From a bacterium (lineage in GTDB: Bacteria > Spirochaetota > UBA4802 > UBA5550), in assembly GCA_024224995.1 (NCBI GenBank), contig JAAENB010001285.1, positions 1 to 24,495 of the forward strand: 24,495 bases of DNA. Direction: 5' to 3'. Position 1 is the first letter of the stretch. The number at the start of each line of letters is the position of its first letter. Positions 7,248 through 16,191 of this stretch are shown piece after piece. Both the position numbers and the translations under genes were made by a program. A model generated the notes under the pieces. The model ran no database searches. It had not been told where the DNA came from and saw only the letters and a list, made by a program, of their open reading frames with translations.

Positions 7248-9073
7248 TTGAAATACCCCTGGTTATACATCGTAGTAAAAATCTTTTCCGCTACAGGAAC
7301 CGCAGTCGCTGCTCCCGCTATACCATATTCCACTATTACCGCTACGACAACAGAATTCTCCGGGGCTCCCCCAAAAGGAGCAAATCCTACAAACCATGCA
7401 TGCTGCGAATACTTATCCAGACGCTTGGACCTGGTCTGGGCTGTTCCGGTTTTTCCGGCAGCAGGAACCTTTAAACTTCGCAGCCGTATTGATGTTCCGT
7501 TCAATACACTCATCCTCATCCCCTGCTTTACCGTATTAAGCGTAAAAGGTGAAAGCGGGATCTCTCTCATCTTTTCCCGTTCAAAATGTCTAACCAGCTT
7601 TTTATTATCCGGTGACCGGATCTCTTTTACAAGCTTTGGACTGTAAACAATACCATTATTAACAATTCCTGCGACAAAATTAGCTATGGCAATAGGAGTT
7701 ATCGCTAAAAATCCCTGGCCAATTGAAAGATTTATTGTGTCTCCGTCGTACCAGGAGTGGCCCTTTTCTTTCAACTTCCACTTCTTTGACGGAATAAAAC
7801 TCGCCACTTCTCCGGGCAAATCAATACCGGTCCTCTCTCCCAATCCAAAATAGTTGGCATACTTTAATATACTGGTGGGGCCTGTTTTGTACCCCAACTG
7901 GTAAAAATAGACACTGCAGGACCTGGCAATAGCCCAATGCAGATCATTACTGCCGTGAACACCATAACAATAAAAATCCTTGTCTGTATACCCCTTCAAA
8001 ACCCACTTGCCCGGACAATAATACCGTTTCGACGCGTAGGTTTTTTCCGTTTCCAGAGCCGCGATCGCCGTAAGAAGCTTAAACGTAGATGCCGGTGGAT
8101 ATTTCGCCTGTATAACCCTGTTCAGAAAGGGTTTGTTTTTATTGTTATATAATTCTTTAAAGATCTTATAATTATTTTTCGATATCACCTGGTTAGGATT
8201 AAAATCGGGCTTACTTACCAGGGCCAGAACCTCTCCCGTTGATGGTTTCAATACAACTACCGAACCCTTCATCTCTCCCATGGCCTCATAAGAAGCTTTC
8301 TGTATCTCGTAATCAACCGTTAAAATCAGGTTATTGCCCGCAAGGGGATGAAGCCCCACTTCTTCCCCTTCTGTCCGATTCCGGACATCAACTATCCGCC
8401 GTACAAACCCGTCTTTTCCCCGCAAAAGATCATCATATTTCTTTTCAATACCAGTCTTCCCGATCTTCTGGTAGCGCTTATACCCTTTTGATCTCAGTCT
8501 TTTGTACTCTTTTTTACTGATACTGCCAATATAGCCCACAAGGTGTGAAAACATATTTGAAAAATTATAAACCCTTACCGGGGCATCTTCCCAATCAATA
8601 TGAGCAAAAATATGCTGATTTGATGCGATTTTGACAACAGTATCAAATCCCACATCCTCTTTTATTATCACCCGCTCCCAGGAATTTTTGCTTTTAATAT
8701 CCTTCTTTATATCCCGAAAATCAACTTCCAGTAAGCGGCATATTGCCTTGAGTACCGTATATAATTCTTTTTCCGTAGCAAACTTGTCTGCTTTTGTGGT
8801 AATATTAAATGAAGGCCTGTTTGAAACAACTACGACGTTCTCTCCACCCTGCTTATAGGTTCTGTCATAGAGAACCCCTCGTGAAGCCGGAATGGGAACA
8901 TAACTCTCCATGTTCGATCTTGATTTTGATTTATATTCTCCGCCATGGATCAATTGAAGATTAATCAGCTGTATAACGAGAACCAGGAACATAATGGCAA
9001 CAATAGAGCTGAAAACATACATTCGAGCCCTAAAAGCCTCCAACATCCTGGTTTTAAGGGATGTTTGACTCAT
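7244..9073 (-). CDS. mrdA: Penicillin-binding protein 2 (elongasome transpeptidase)
   Basis: This is the class B penicillin-binding protein that cross-links lateral-wall peptidoglycan with RodA. The product is 609 residues, a normal length. One N-terminal membrane segment lies at about 19-43. The pedestal domain begins PASRGVLYDR (62-71). In the transpeptidase domain the catalytic Ser329 is in STFK (329-332), the second motif position is SCS at 385-387, and KTGT is at 541-544. The ATG at 9071-9073 directly follows the mreD TAA with no gap, and the stop overlaps rodA by four bases, so translation is coupled. The protein should be anchored in the inner membrane with its catalytic domain in the periplasm. 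Confidence 0.96.
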   Translation of the reverse strand: MSQTSLKTRMLEAFRARMYVFSSIVAIMFLVLVIQLINLQLIHGGEYKSKSRSNMESYVPIPASRGVLYDRTYKQGGENVVVVSNRPSFNITTKADKFATEKELYTVLKAICRLLEVDFRDIKKDIKSKNSWERVIIKEDVGFDTVVKIASNQHIFAHIDWEDAPVRVYNFSNMFSHLVGYIGSISKKEYKRLRSKGYKRYQKIGKTGIEKKYDDLLRGKDGFVRRIVDVRNRTEGEEVGLHPLAGNNLILTVDYEIQKASYEAMGEMKGSVVVLKPSTGEVLALVSKPDFNPNQVISKNNYKIFKELYNNKNKPFLNRVIQAKYPPASTFKLLTAIAALETEKTYASKRYYCPGKWVLKGYTDKDFYCYGVHGSNDLHWAIARSCSVYFYQLGYKTGPTSILKYANYFGLGERTGIDLPGEVASFIPSKKWKLKEKGHSWYDGDTINLSIGQGFLAITPIAIANFVAGIVNNGIVYSPKLVKEIRSPDNKKLVRHFEREKMREIPLSPFTLNTVKQGMRMSVLNGTSIRLRSLKVPAAGKTGTAQTRSKRLDKYSQHAWFVGFAPFGGAPENSVVVAVIVEYGIAGAATAVPVAEKIFTTMYNQGYFK

Positions 9074-9577
9074 TTACAGGTTGACCTCTCTCTCCAGTTC
9101 CTTTTCAAAAATTTTATCAAAAAGAACAAACAAAGGAGGAGCCAGAAGAGCATTATAGAAAGCCTCCGGTAAAATAATACTGATTACCGAAGAGACCGAA
9201 GCTTGATGAAATATATAACAAAGAAAAAGGGTGATAATACCTTTTACAATAGAGGCGGCAAAAAGCAATAAGGTTACCGTTAATATATTACTTTTCATAA
9301 CCGATCTGCCAAACATACCCACAAGAAAACCAAGCGCCATCTTTGGGAACGTGATTATCCCGAGCGGACCAATTGAAATCGAATCATGGAACAGCCCGCC
9401 TATAAACCCGCTAACTTCTCCGTAAAAAGAACCAAAACTGTACGCTAAATAAACAATTACAATGAATTGTAAGTCCGGTTTTACTCCCGCAATCCGAATA
9501 ACATCAAAGGATGGATGACTCTGGACAATTAACGAAACAATGAGTAAAAGAGCGGTAAAAATATATGAAAAGATCAT
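9074..9577 (-). CDS. mreD: Rod shape-determining protein MreD
   Basis: MreD is a small inner-membrane protein of the elongasome. The product is 167 residues with about five hydrophobic segments and the family-like stretch [20 protein letters not shown], where the Gly-rich and Asp-containing turn is characteristic. The ATG at 9575-9577 overlaps the mreC stop as ATGA, and the gene abuts mrdA. Identification rests on the position between mreC and mrdA plus this motif, because MreD sequences are poorly conserved. Confidence 0.93.
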   Translation of the reverse strand: MIFSYIFTALLLIVSLIVQSHPSFDVIRIAGVKPDLQFIVIVYLAYSFGSFYGEVSGFIGGLFHDSISIGPLGIITFPKMALGFLVGMFGRSVMKSNILTVTLLLFAASIVKGIITLFLCYIFHQASVSSVISIILPEAFYNALLAPPLFVLFDKIFEKELEREVNL

Positions 9578-10437
9578 TTTTCATCCTCAAACAACTTAAG
9601 TAAATCTTTATCGGGCTCTTTTTTTATGATAAAAACTTCTTCAAGCAGGTTATAATCAATAATTGGCTTCACTATTGCCCGCTGATAGGCGCTTGACTCA
9701 AGAACATTCGACTCAACAACCCGTCCAACAACGAGCCCCGGTGGAAAAACGCCGCCCTGTCCTGAAGTTATCACCGTATCACCAAACTTTACCGCTGCTG
9801 CCCTGCTGATATAATCCATGAGACATAGATTTGAATTTGCCGAATAGCCGGACAAAAGACCGGGAAAACGATTTTCCTGGAACCGGACACCCACCTTCAT
9901 ATCAGCTGATATAAGCGGCAGTATCCGGGAAATACTTCCCCGGACCTCAATAATTTTACCAATAACGGCCTTTTGATCCCCCCGGTACGCAATCACCGGC
10001 ATATTGAGCTTTACTCCGCTTCCGGACCCACGATTTATGATCAGTGTTCGAAACCAGTTGTCCGGATCCTTCGATATAACGGAAGCCGGAATTGAAGCAA
10101 AAGAAATACGCTCCTGTACACTCAAGAGTTCACGCAGCCTTTTATTCTCTCTCCGGATTTCGGAGAATTCTTCATTTATGGATTCATACTTATGAAGTTT
10201 TTCCCTGGTCTTTTGCAGCTCTTCCCGGACATCACTTAATTCGGTAAACCCCGCCCAGATTTTGCTAAAACTACCCTGAATAACATCATACCCCTTTTGA
10301 AAAGGCATGGCAAAACCACTGCCGATTCCTTCAAGTGTAAGTGTAAATGAACTTGATCGTATGGAGAGGGAAATAATACAAAAGATCGTAAAACCCACAA
10401 AAGCCACTACAGTTCTATTTCTAACAAAAAATTCCAC
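9574..10437 (-). CDS. mreC: Rod shape-determining protein MreC
   Basis: MreC links the MreB filament system to PBP2 in the periplasm. The product is 287 residues. One membrane segment lies at about 10-26. A coiled coil at about 68-110 is rich in Glu, Lys and Arg and contains the family-like [11 protein letters not shown]. The beta-rich C-terminal half shows the typical [22 protein letters not shown] and VVGRV segments. The start is GTG (10435-10437). The ten bases around it, AGTGGAATTT on the coding strand, are duplicated immediately upstream, so the initiation region looks like a small tandem duplication; the ribosome site is weak. It lies 64 bp after mreB. Confidence 0.95.
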   Translation of the reverse strand: MEFFVRNRTVVAFVGFTIFCIISLSIRSSSFTLTLEGIGSGFAMPFQKGYDVIQGSFSKIWAGFTELSDVREELQKTREKLHKYESINEEFSEIRRENKRLRELLSVQERISFASIPASVISKDPDNWFRTLIINRGSGSGVKLNMPVIAYRGDQKAVIGKIIEVRGSISRILPLISADMKVGVRFQENRFPGLLSGYSANSNLCLMDYISRAAAVKFGDTVITSGQGGVFPPGLVVGRVVESNVLESSAYQRAIVKPIIDYNLLEEVFIIKKEPDKDLLKLFEDEK

Positions 10438-10472
10438 TAAATTCCACTGACTCTTAATATATAATATAGCAC

Positions 10473-10492
10473 GGGTCTGCTTTCACAAACCC
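10473..10492 (-). promoter_or_regulatory. Hairpin between mreB and mreC
   Basis: Arms 10473-10479 and 10486-10492 pair over seven bases with one wobble, with a six-base loop. No T-run follows on the minus strand, so it is a poor terminator. It may be a processing or stabilising hairpin that sets mreB apart from the downstream genes, as MreB is normally made in large excess. The role is inferred. Confidence 0.35.
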
Positions 10493-10501
10493 TTGCCTGA
10501 A

Positions 10502-11530
10502 TTATTTCAAATTTGCTCTATAAAGGTTTTTAATTTCCTCAAGAAATTTCCCGGCTCCCAGCACAACACAGGTAAGAGGATTTTCCGCCTGGATTACGGG
10601 AACACCACATTCCTTACTGATATATTTGTCCATTCCCTTCAGAAGGCAGCCGCCGCCGGTCATAACAATTCCTCTCTCCACAATATCGGCAGCAAGTTCG
10701 GGAGGAGTTTTTTCCAGAGCATGTTTTACCGCTTCCAGTATCTGCTCAACAGGCTCTTTTAACGCCTTTCGAATCTCCACGGAATCAATCTCAAGAATCC
10801 GGGGTAAGCCGGAAAGGGCATCTCTTCCCTTTAACTCCATAGTTTCGACTTTCTTCTCAGGAAAGGCGTTTCCAAGCCGGAATTTCACCTCTTCCGCCAT
10901 TCGCTCACCTATAACCAGGTTATATTGAGTCCTCATATATTTAATAATGGCATCATCAAACTCATCACCCGCAACCCGTATTGAGTCGGCTATTACCATC
11001 CCACCAAGAGATATAACCGCAATCTCAGTGGTTCCACCGCCAATATCAACAACCATATGTCCCGCAGGTTCGTGGATTGGTATATTGGCTCCGATGGCTG
11101 CCGCAAGAGCCTCTTCTATGAGAAATATCTCCCTGGCTCCCGCCTGTTCGGCAGATTCCCGAACTGCCCGCTTCTCAACTTCCGTAATCCCTGAAGGTAC
11201 TCCAATAACGACACGAGGCCGAACCAGAGTCTTTCGTTTATGAACTTTGGTAATAAAATACCGAATCATCTTCTCTACTGTTTCAAAATCAGCAATAACC
11301 CCATCTTTCATGGGCCGTATTGCCACAATATCGCCCGGGGTTCTACCAAGCATTCTCTTGGCTTCATGGCCTACAGCAAGAACCTTGCCGGTTCCGGTTT
11401 GTACCGCAACCACAGAAGGTTCACTTAAAACAATTCCCTGCCCCTTAACATGAACCAGTGTATTTGCCGTACCCAGGTCTATACCCATATCGTTCGAAAA
11501 CATCCCATAAACTGAATCAAAAACTCCCAT
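10502..11530 (-). CDS. mreB: Rod shape-determining protein MreB (bacterial actin)
   Basis: MreB is an ATP-dependent actin homologue that forms membrane-bound filaments and steers the elongasome. The product is 342 residues, the normal length. The phosphate-1 motif DLGTANT is at 18-24. Also seen are [16 protein letters not shown], the phosphate-2 motif [18 protein letters not shown], the long interdomain stretch with SVEIRKAL, and the adenosine motif [14 protein letters not shown]. The ATG at 11528-11530 follows a strong AGGAGAG ribosome site. It is the first gene of the mre cluster, and the 270-bp upstream gap contains candidate promoter and operator sequences. Confidence 0.98.
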   Translation of the reverse strand: MGVFDSVYGMFSNDMGIDLGTANTLVHVKGQGIVLSEPSVVAVQTGTGKVLAVGHEAKRMLGRTPGDIVAIRPMKDGVIADFETVEKMIRYFITKVHKRKTLVRPRVVIGVPSGITEVEKRAVRESAEQAGAREIFLIEEALAAAIGANIPIHEPAGHMVVDIGGGTTEIAVISLGGMVIADSIRVAGDEFDDAIIKYMRTQYNLVIGERMAEEVKFRLGNAFPEKKVETMELKGRDALSGLPRILEIDSVEIRKALKEPVEQILEAVKHALEKTPPELAADIVERGIVMTGGGCLLKGMDKYISKECGVPVIQAENPLTCVVLGAGKFLEEIKNLYRANLK

Positions 11531-11595
11531 CTATTCTCTCCTGATCTATTCTCTATTACAATACAACTAGATTTTACGCCTTTATGGAAGTGAGC

Positions 11596-11601
11596 ATTAT
11601 A
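11596..11601 (-). promoter_or_regulatory. Candidate -10 box for the mreB operon
   Basis: A perfect TATAAT reads on the minus strand here, 66 bp upstream of the mreB ATG. The hexamer at 17-bp spacing (11619-11624) is all T, so no consensus -35 box is present. A regulator or alternative sigma factor, or a weak promoter, is possible. Confidence 0.4.
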
Positions 11602-11661
11602 GTATATCCTCGCGTAAAAAAAAAATTATTAAAAACGAAGTTATACCCCAATCCCCACTTC

Positions 11662-11741
11662 TTTCTATAATCAATATAGAAATCACCCCAGTAAGATTCG
11701 GTCATTTCTTTTTGTCAAGCTATAATCAATAAAAGATTGAA
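11662..11741. promoter_or_regulatory. Inverted and direct repeats upstream of mreB
   Basis: A perfect 8-bp inverted repeat (TTTCTATA, 5-base loop, TATAGAAA) lies at 11662-11682. CTATAATCAATA occurs at 11665-11676 and again exactly at 11720-11731, 55 bp apart. TCAAT/ATTGA arms at 11727-11741 follow. A TTGACA box reads on the minus strand at 11713-11718 but has no good -10 at 17 bp. Together they look like a regulatory region for mreB or a terminator zone after the TPR gene. The function is inferred. Confidence 0.35.
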
Positions 11742-11800
11742 TTATGTCGTATTTCTCTTGAAGAAATTTGTTCGGGATGTGCGGTTAAACAAAAATATTC

Positions 11801-12802
11801 TTACATAACATTGAGAAGCTTTCTCACTTCATCGTTCGCACTGTCCGACGCCATGACCTCTGACCAGATAGCCCTGGCCCTGTCTTTGTCTCCAAGAGCC
11901 GAATAATTTTTTCCTATCCATATCTTTAACAAATTATCCCTTTCATCAATCTTTAAGGCATTGCTAAAATGAACAAGGGATTCCTTATATAAAGACCGGT
12001 TAAAATATATTTGCCCCAGGTTCAAATGAACTTGCTTTAAAATCTCATTATCCGATGTCCTGGTTAGCACTTCTTTATAATTCATAATTGAATTTGTATA
12101 CCGCTTTGCTATTTTTTGAGAGGCTGCCAGGAACAATCTTCCCTGCATGCTTTCATTAACCATCCCTTTCCCGGTCAAATACTCCAATCCCTCGTCTACT
12201 TTATCATTTGTTATACAAACTATGGAATAAAACCGAATATCTTCTACATTTTCCAGGTTTTCTCCGGCTTTCGCATCCCTCAGTACCTGGTATATCTCTT
12301 CCGGATTATTAAAACCGGTATAATAGCACGCCCTGGCAAGCGCCATTGAATACTCATCCTTCAACGCGCCTCCATCAATAAGAGCCAGCCCCTTGCGTAT
12401 ATTTTTTATGGTCTTATAAAACTCCTTTTCGGCCTTCCTGTTTTTCTCTTTCAGCCTGCCGTCAATCAATAACTTCGAAAAAGTTCCGGATAAATAACTT
12501 TCTCCCAGAAGAGAATGAACTTTCCCCGATAGAAAAAACGCCTCCGCCTCAACCTGGTTCTCACTCTTATAATGATTCATGCTTTCAACCAGCTCAACCA
12601 GGCCTTCCTGCCTCTTCCCGGCATCCTTGATTCCATTTACCCGGTTTATTTCCTGCGCCAGCTTATTATTTGTATATTTCCAGAACAACAGGTATTGCTG
12701 ATACCGGTATCCAAGTGCTGCCACAGACATAAGCAGTATCATTGCAACAACAATCTTTGCCGGTCCTCTTTTCTTCTTCTTGCTTTTATACCGATAATAC
12801 AT
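11801..12802 (-). CDS. Membrane-anchored TPR-like protein
   Basis: The product has 333 residues. The N-terminus is very basic (KSKKKKRG), followed by one membrane segment at about 16-32, so the bulk should lie outside the cytoplasm. The rest is helical. The clearest TPR unit is near the C-terminus, with LNLGQIYFNRSLYKESLVHF followed by SNALKIDERDNLLKIWIG, and a last SALGDKDRARAIW unit. Earlier helices are more divergent. ATG at 12800-12802 is one base after the upstream gene's stop, with AAGGGG as ribosome site, so the two genes are coupled. The family is not recognised. A scaffold role in an envelope complex is a guess from architecture only. Confidence 0.8.
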   Translation of the reverse strand: MYYRYKSKKKKRGPAKIVVAMILLMSVAALGYRYQQYLLFWKYTNNKLAQEINRVNGIKDAGKRQEGLVELVESMNHYKSENQVEAEAFFLSGKVHSLLGESYLSGTFSKLLIDGRLKEKNRKAEKEFYKTIKNIRKGLALIDGGALKDEYSMALARACYYTGFNNPEEIYQVLRDAKAGENLENVEDIRFYSIVCITNDKVDEGLEYLTGKGMVNESMQGRLFLAASQKIAKRYTNSIMNYKEVLTRTSDNEILKQVHLNLGQIYFNRSLYKESLVHFSNALKIDERDNLLKIWIGKNYSALGDKDRARAIWSEVMASDSANDEVRKLLNVM

Positions 12803-12803
12803 T

Positions 12804-13478
12804 TTAAGCCATTCCCCTTATATATTTCCCATATTCATTCTCAGTATATTCAATTACCGTACTTTTTTTCTCAAATACAAACAATTTGACAGCTCCGGCC
12901 CCTTCCAAAAATAAAGCCAGGTAATTTCCCCCTGATGTTATCTCCTTCACCCGGTGAAAATCAAATCTGAATAATTTATTTTCAACATAAAAATTAATCC
13001 CTTCATTTTCAACAAGGAACTTTCCCCTGCCGATTCTCCGTATTTTCTTATATTCCTCAAGACTGGGATCAATACTTCCCGATTCACTCGTATAATCAAT
13101 TACATTTGAACTGTCATCAAACAGTATTACCCCTGATGATTCCCTGTCCGGGGCTGCTGCTGCTATATTATTATTGTCGTCGATACTCTCTTCTTTTTCA
13201 TCTAATTTATCTAAAAAAATATCATCTACTTCTTTAACATCATCTTCAGGTTCTCCCGGGGCCTCTTCTTTATGCAGCGCGGTTTCCTTTACCACCCGGA
13301 CACTCTCTTTTATTTCAGGCATCTCTCTCCGCACCTGTTTTTCCGGCTTTTGGATAGGAACTTTTTCCACAAACTCTTGCGGCACCAGCCTGCTTTCGCT
13401 GTTCTCTTTCCTGCTTACAATTGAATATACTAATAAAAATATTCCCATAAGAATAAATGTTACAGAAAAGTATATCAT
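12804..13478 (-). CDS. Single-pass membrane protein of unknown function
   Basis: The product has 224 residues. A membrane segment at about 3-21 starts almost at the N-terminus. Residues about 25-140 are low-complexity, acidic and probably disordered (runs of Glu, Asp and Lys, and a DDNNN patch). The C-terminal 80 residues (about 143-224) look like a small mixed beta domain: IRRIGRGKFLVENEGINFYV, then FRFDFHRVKEI, then an end ENEYGKYIRGM. The family is not recognised. It is translated with the downstream TPR gene (one-base gap), so the two products probably work in the same membrane complex. The ATG at 13476-13478 has only a weak ribosome site (GCGGG). Confidence 0.72.
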   Translation of the reverse strand: MIYFSVTFILMGIFLLVYSIVSRKENSESRLVPQEFVEKVPIQKPEKQVRREMPEIKESVRVVKETALHKEEAPGEPEDDVKEVDDIFLDKLDEKEESIDDNNNIAAAAPDRESSGVILFDDSSNVIDYTSESGSIDPSLEEYKKIRRIGRGKFLVENEGINFYVENKLFRFDFHRVKEITSGGNYLALFLEGAGAVKLFVFEKKSTVIEYTENEYGKYIRGMA

Positions 13479-13544
13479 AATTACCCGCTTATTATTATCA
13501 AGAATGGTTTTGCTGTCTGATTTTCAATCCCTGGATTTTAGTTG

Positions 13545-14522
13545 TCAAGCGTTTTTGCCGGAATTGGATGAGCACTTCCAGAGACCGACTTTTAAATAAG
13601 GATTGCTGTTGTGGATAAAATCGGAAGATTCATTTTCGAAGAATACCAGCTCCCAGCTTTTGGGGTGGTACGACAAATACTCATCTTTTGCTACGGAATA
13701 AGAGTTTATCGATGTTAGAACATACCCTTGAGGAACGATCTTCTCCAAAAACATGAGAGATTGGCTGTAATCCTTTTTTACGGAAAAAGATCTTTTTTTG
13801 TGCCTGGAAAATGTGGGCGGATCAAACACGGCGAATGAAAATTCTCTTTTATTTTTATCAAACCGCCTTATCCAATCCAGGGAATCTCCGTAAATAAAAT
13901 CCCTGTCATCATCTTTTAAATCATTTACCAGGTAATTACTCCGGGCTTTTTTTAGAACCGCTTTTGACAGGTCCACATTTATTGCCTGTTTAACCCCATT
14001 CTTTAAGGCGTGTACCGAAAAAAGAGCTGTATAACTAAAAAAATTAACCATCGACGTGAGGCTGTTTTCCCGGTAAAAGGACGCAAGCGTATCCCTCACA
14101 GTTCTCATATCAAGAAAAACCCCGGTGCTCTGCCCCTCTACCAGGTCCACTGCCGCCAACACTCCGTTTTGCCTCACACAATACCCTTCCGGGGGTTCTT
14201 CCCCTGCCAGAAGCCTGCTCTTCCGCATCTCCGCGTAATCAAGATTCCCCTTGAGCACAACCCTGCTCTTTAGCAGAATTCCCCTGACCGGCACCGGCAA
14301 TGCTGCGGCCAACTCCTCTACCGCCTTCATAAGATCTATATTATCTTCCCCCGCCTCTTCCCTGAAATACTGCACCAGGAGATATTCCCCATAAAGGTCT
14401 ATTGTAAACCCATCAATCCCATCTCCCGCGGTATTAAATATTCTAAAACAAGTTGTTTGGGGGTCATTAAAAAGATGTGATCTTTTTTCCAGGGCTATTT
14501 TTAACAATTCTTCCGGCTTCAT
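13545..14522 (-). CDS. Class I SAM-dependent methyltransferase, RlmI-like
   Basis: The product has 325 residues of the Methyltrans_SAM family that includes the 23S rRNA cytosine methyltransferase RlmI. The N-terminal part contains CFRIFNTAGDGIDGFTIDLY, typical of the domain linking PUA to catalytic parts. The SAM-binding region begins VNFFSYTALFSVHAL with the acidic end INVDLSK. The catalytic-site motif is FDPPTFSRHK. RlmI of E. coli has an N-terminal PUA domain and is about 396 residues; this protein lacks most of that domain. RNA substrate and site are unknown. It lies 23 bp after the aldolase gene and probably shares its transcript. The start ATG (14520-14522) has no clear ribosome site. 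Confidence 0.85.
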   Translation of the reverse strand: MKPEELLKIALEKRSHLFNDPQTTCFRIFNTAGDGIDGFTIDLYGEYLLVQYFREEAGEDNIDLMKAVEELAAALPVPVRGILLKSRVVLKGNLDYAEMRKSRLLAGEEPPEGYCVRQNGVLAAVDLVEGQSTGVFLDMRTVRDTLASFYRENSLTSMVNFFSYTALFSVHALKNGVKQAINVDLSKAVLKKARSNYLVNDLKDDDRDFIYGDSLDWIRRFDKNKREFSFAVFDPPTFSRHKKRSFSVKKDYSQSLMFLEKIVPQGYVLTSINSYSVAKDEYLSYHPKSWELVFFENESSDFIHNSNPYLKVGLWKCSSNSGKNA

Positions 14523-14545
14523 AGTTTCATAGCTTTAAACGTTAT

Positions 14546-15178
14546 TTATTCCAATCCCGATATAATTTTCTTTATGCGCTTGTCTATTTCATCAAAATTA
14601 CTCTTTTTTATCAACGTCTTATCCACCAGGTAGGTCATTCCACAGGCTATTACCGTGTCGAGCTTTAAATAATCTGCGAAATTAGTCTCATTTACCCCTC
14701 CCGTTGGCACAAGGTTTACCTCGTTCATACTAAAAGGAGCGGTTATTGCTTTTATATAGTCGATCCCTCCCAGGAGAGCTGCAGGAAACAGTTTGATAAT
14801 GCTCGTTTTTTTTAGAGCACTATTCAATTCCGTGGGCGTTGATACTCCGGGAATACAGGGGATCTTTAAAGACTCTGCCTGTTTCATCAATTCCTCATCA
14901 AAAGCCGGTGATACGGCATACTGCGCTCCCTCTTTGCGAGCCATTTTTAATGATTCTTTCGATACCACACTCCCCGCCCCTACTACCATCTCAGGAAGCT
15001 TTTCCCCTACGGTTTTTATACATTCCAGGGATGCTTCGGTTCGAAGGGTTATCTCTATGGTATTTATTCCATTTTCCAGCAGCAATTCAGCAATCCTGAG
15101 CGCCTCATACACATTCTCAAATACCGCTACAGGCACAATCCTGTTTTTTAACAATAATTCCTTTATATCAAGCGCCAT
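14546..15178 (-). CDS. eda: KDPG/KHG aldolase (2-keto-3-deoxy-6-phosphogluconate type)
   Basis: The product has 210 residues, the normal length for class I KDPG/KHG aldolases, which split 2-keto-3-deoxy-6-phosphogluconate to pyruvate and glyceraldehyde 3-phosphate. The active-site Glu42 and Arg46 are in IEITLRT, the phosphate and pyruvate segments are VGAGSV (66-71) and PGVSTPTE, and the Schiff-base Lys129 is in KLFPA. NLVPTGGV near the C-terminus binds phosphate. The ATG at 15176-15178 follows AGGAAC. No edd, kdgK or uronate genes lie nearby, so a full Entner-Doudoroff route cannot be claimed from this window. Related KDPGal or KHG activity is equally possible. It sits just after the terminator of the 72-aa gene. 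Confidence 0.93.
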   Translation of the reverse strand: MALDIKELLLKNRIVPVAVFENVYEALRIAELLLENGINTIEITLRTEASLECIKTVGEKLPEMVVGAGSVVSKESLKMARKEGAQYAVSPAFDEELMKQAESLKIPCIPGVSTPTELNSALKKTSIIKLFPAALLGGIDYIKAITAPFSMNEVNLVPTGGVNETNFADYLKLDTVIACGMTYLVDKTLIKKSNFDEIDKRIKKIISGLE

Positions 15179-15217
15179 TGTTCCTATCTCCCTTAAACCC
15201 TTTTTAAACCCCTTCTT

Positions 15218-15252
15218 ATAAAAAAGGGATTGCTTCGTGAGAGCAATCCCTT
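15218..15252 (-). terminator. Strong Rho-independent terminator
   Basis: Perfect 11-bp arms at 15224-15234 and 15242-15252 enclose a 7-base loop. On the minus strand the stem is followed by a run of T. It is placed 70 bp after the stop of the 72-aa gene and before the aldolase gene, so it ends the 72-aa transcript. Confidence 0.88.
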
Positions 15253-15322
15253 AATTCGATCATCCTTATGATCATCCCGGTTAACCGGTTACAGTGCTTT
15301 TTATCAAAAATAATGAAAATAA

Positions 15323-15541
15323 TTACTTGCCGGCCACAACTTCCACATCAGCAATATTACTTCTTTTAATAGCAAGCATTAACAATGCTCCTATTTGAGA
15401 ACTTCTGATACCAAATGTTGTATCATGCATCTTATTAAGCCTGTTTACATTGGCATCCCATACTTTTTGAAGCTCATCAATACTCGTATTAAATAAGTCC
15501 AGTTCTTCCTGAGTCAGCTGATAGTTCAACACCTCTTTCAC
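15323..15541 (-). CDS. Small helical protein of unknown function (72 aa)
   Basis: The product has 72 residues, with no signal peptide, membrane segment or Cys. It looks all-helical: an N-terminal stretch with LTQEELDLFNTSIDELQKVW, a basic middle (NRLNKMHD) and a hydrophobic C-terminal helix with SSQIGALLMLAIKRSN. The start is GTG at 15539-15541 behind a very strong GGGGGAG ribosome site. A good promoter 20 bp upstream and a strong terminator downstream make it a single-gene transcript. I do not recognise the family. The expression signals suggest an abundant protein. A small DNA- or protein-binding role would be a guess. Confidence 0.82.
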   Translation of the reverse strand: MKEVLNYQLTQEELDLFNTSIDELQKVWDANVNRLNKMHDTTFGIRSSQIGALLMLAIKRSNIADVEVVAGK

Positions 15542-15567
15542 GACTCTCCCCCTTAATGTATATAAAA

Positions 15568-15596
15568 AATATAAAGAATTTGCTTTCAGAATTCAA
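15568..15596 (-). promoter_or_regulatory. Promoter of the 72-aa gene
   Basis: On the minus strand TTGAAT (15591-15596) and TATATT (15568-15573) are separated by exactly 17 bp. The predicted start of transcription near 15561 gives a leader of about 20 bases that contains the ribosome site. This is the best sigma-70-type promoter in the window. Confidence 0.65.
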
Positions 15597-15672
15597 GAAA
15601 ATCTTCAGGGTTTCTCCTAAAAAGTGTTTTTTCCGATAATTGTTCTATATAATCGCTTTTTTTAGCTTGTTT

Positions 15673-16044
15673 TTAACCTATTTTTGGATACGCAAGCTCT
15701 ATTTTATTATCATCAAGATCAAGAAAAATAACGGTCTGTCCGTTTCGAATATTCTCCGGCCCGTATACTATTTGCAGCTCGGCTTCTTCCAGTTCATCAA
15801 GGGCATCCTCAAAATCTTCTTCATCAACAAAAAAGGATACCAGGGTTTCTGAATTTTCCGGACACTTATAGCCCTCAACTTCATACAAAGCAATCAAGAT
15901 ATCTCCCATCTTCATTAGAGCCTGGTTCGAATTACTTATTTTTTCCGCTACCTCAAAATCAAATAATTCTTTATAAAATTTAACAGATTCCTCAAGATTT
16001 GATACCGTGATTCCTATATGATTCATACTATCAATTACAATCAT
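15673..16044 (-). CDS. VOC/glyoxalase-like protein
   Basis: The product has 123 residues, one vicinal-oxygen-chelate unit of two beta-alpha-beta-beta-beta modules. The first module starts MNHIGITVSNLEESVKFYKE (7-26), with the metal-type His9. The second ends GQTVIFLDLDDNKIELAYP, where Glu in KIEL is the usual last metal ligand. VOC proteins range from methylmalonyl-CoA epimerase and lactoylglutathione lyase to antibiotic-binding proteins; nothing here decides between them. The acidic stretch VDEEDFEDALDELEEAE is unusual in density. The ATG at 16042-16044 follows GAGG; a second ATG at codon 7 is possible. It has a 333-bp upstream gap that holds a large inverted repeat. Confidence 0.88.
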   Translation of the reverse strand: MIVIDSMNHIGITVSNLEESVKFYKELFDFEVAEKISNSNQALMKMGDILIALYEVEGYKCPENSETLVSFFVDEEDFEDALDELEEAELQIVYGPENIRNGQTVIFLDLDDNKIELAYPKIG

Positions 16045-16191
16045 TTTAACCTCTTATTCAATACATTATTTATACAACTCAAAAAGCGAGGGTGTCTGCG
16101 GTTCCCCTCCGGTTCCCCTGTTCAATTCAAGGATGCCTGATTCTACAATAGATAATCCTACTGTCAATAATTATACGATTGCCCCGCTGAA

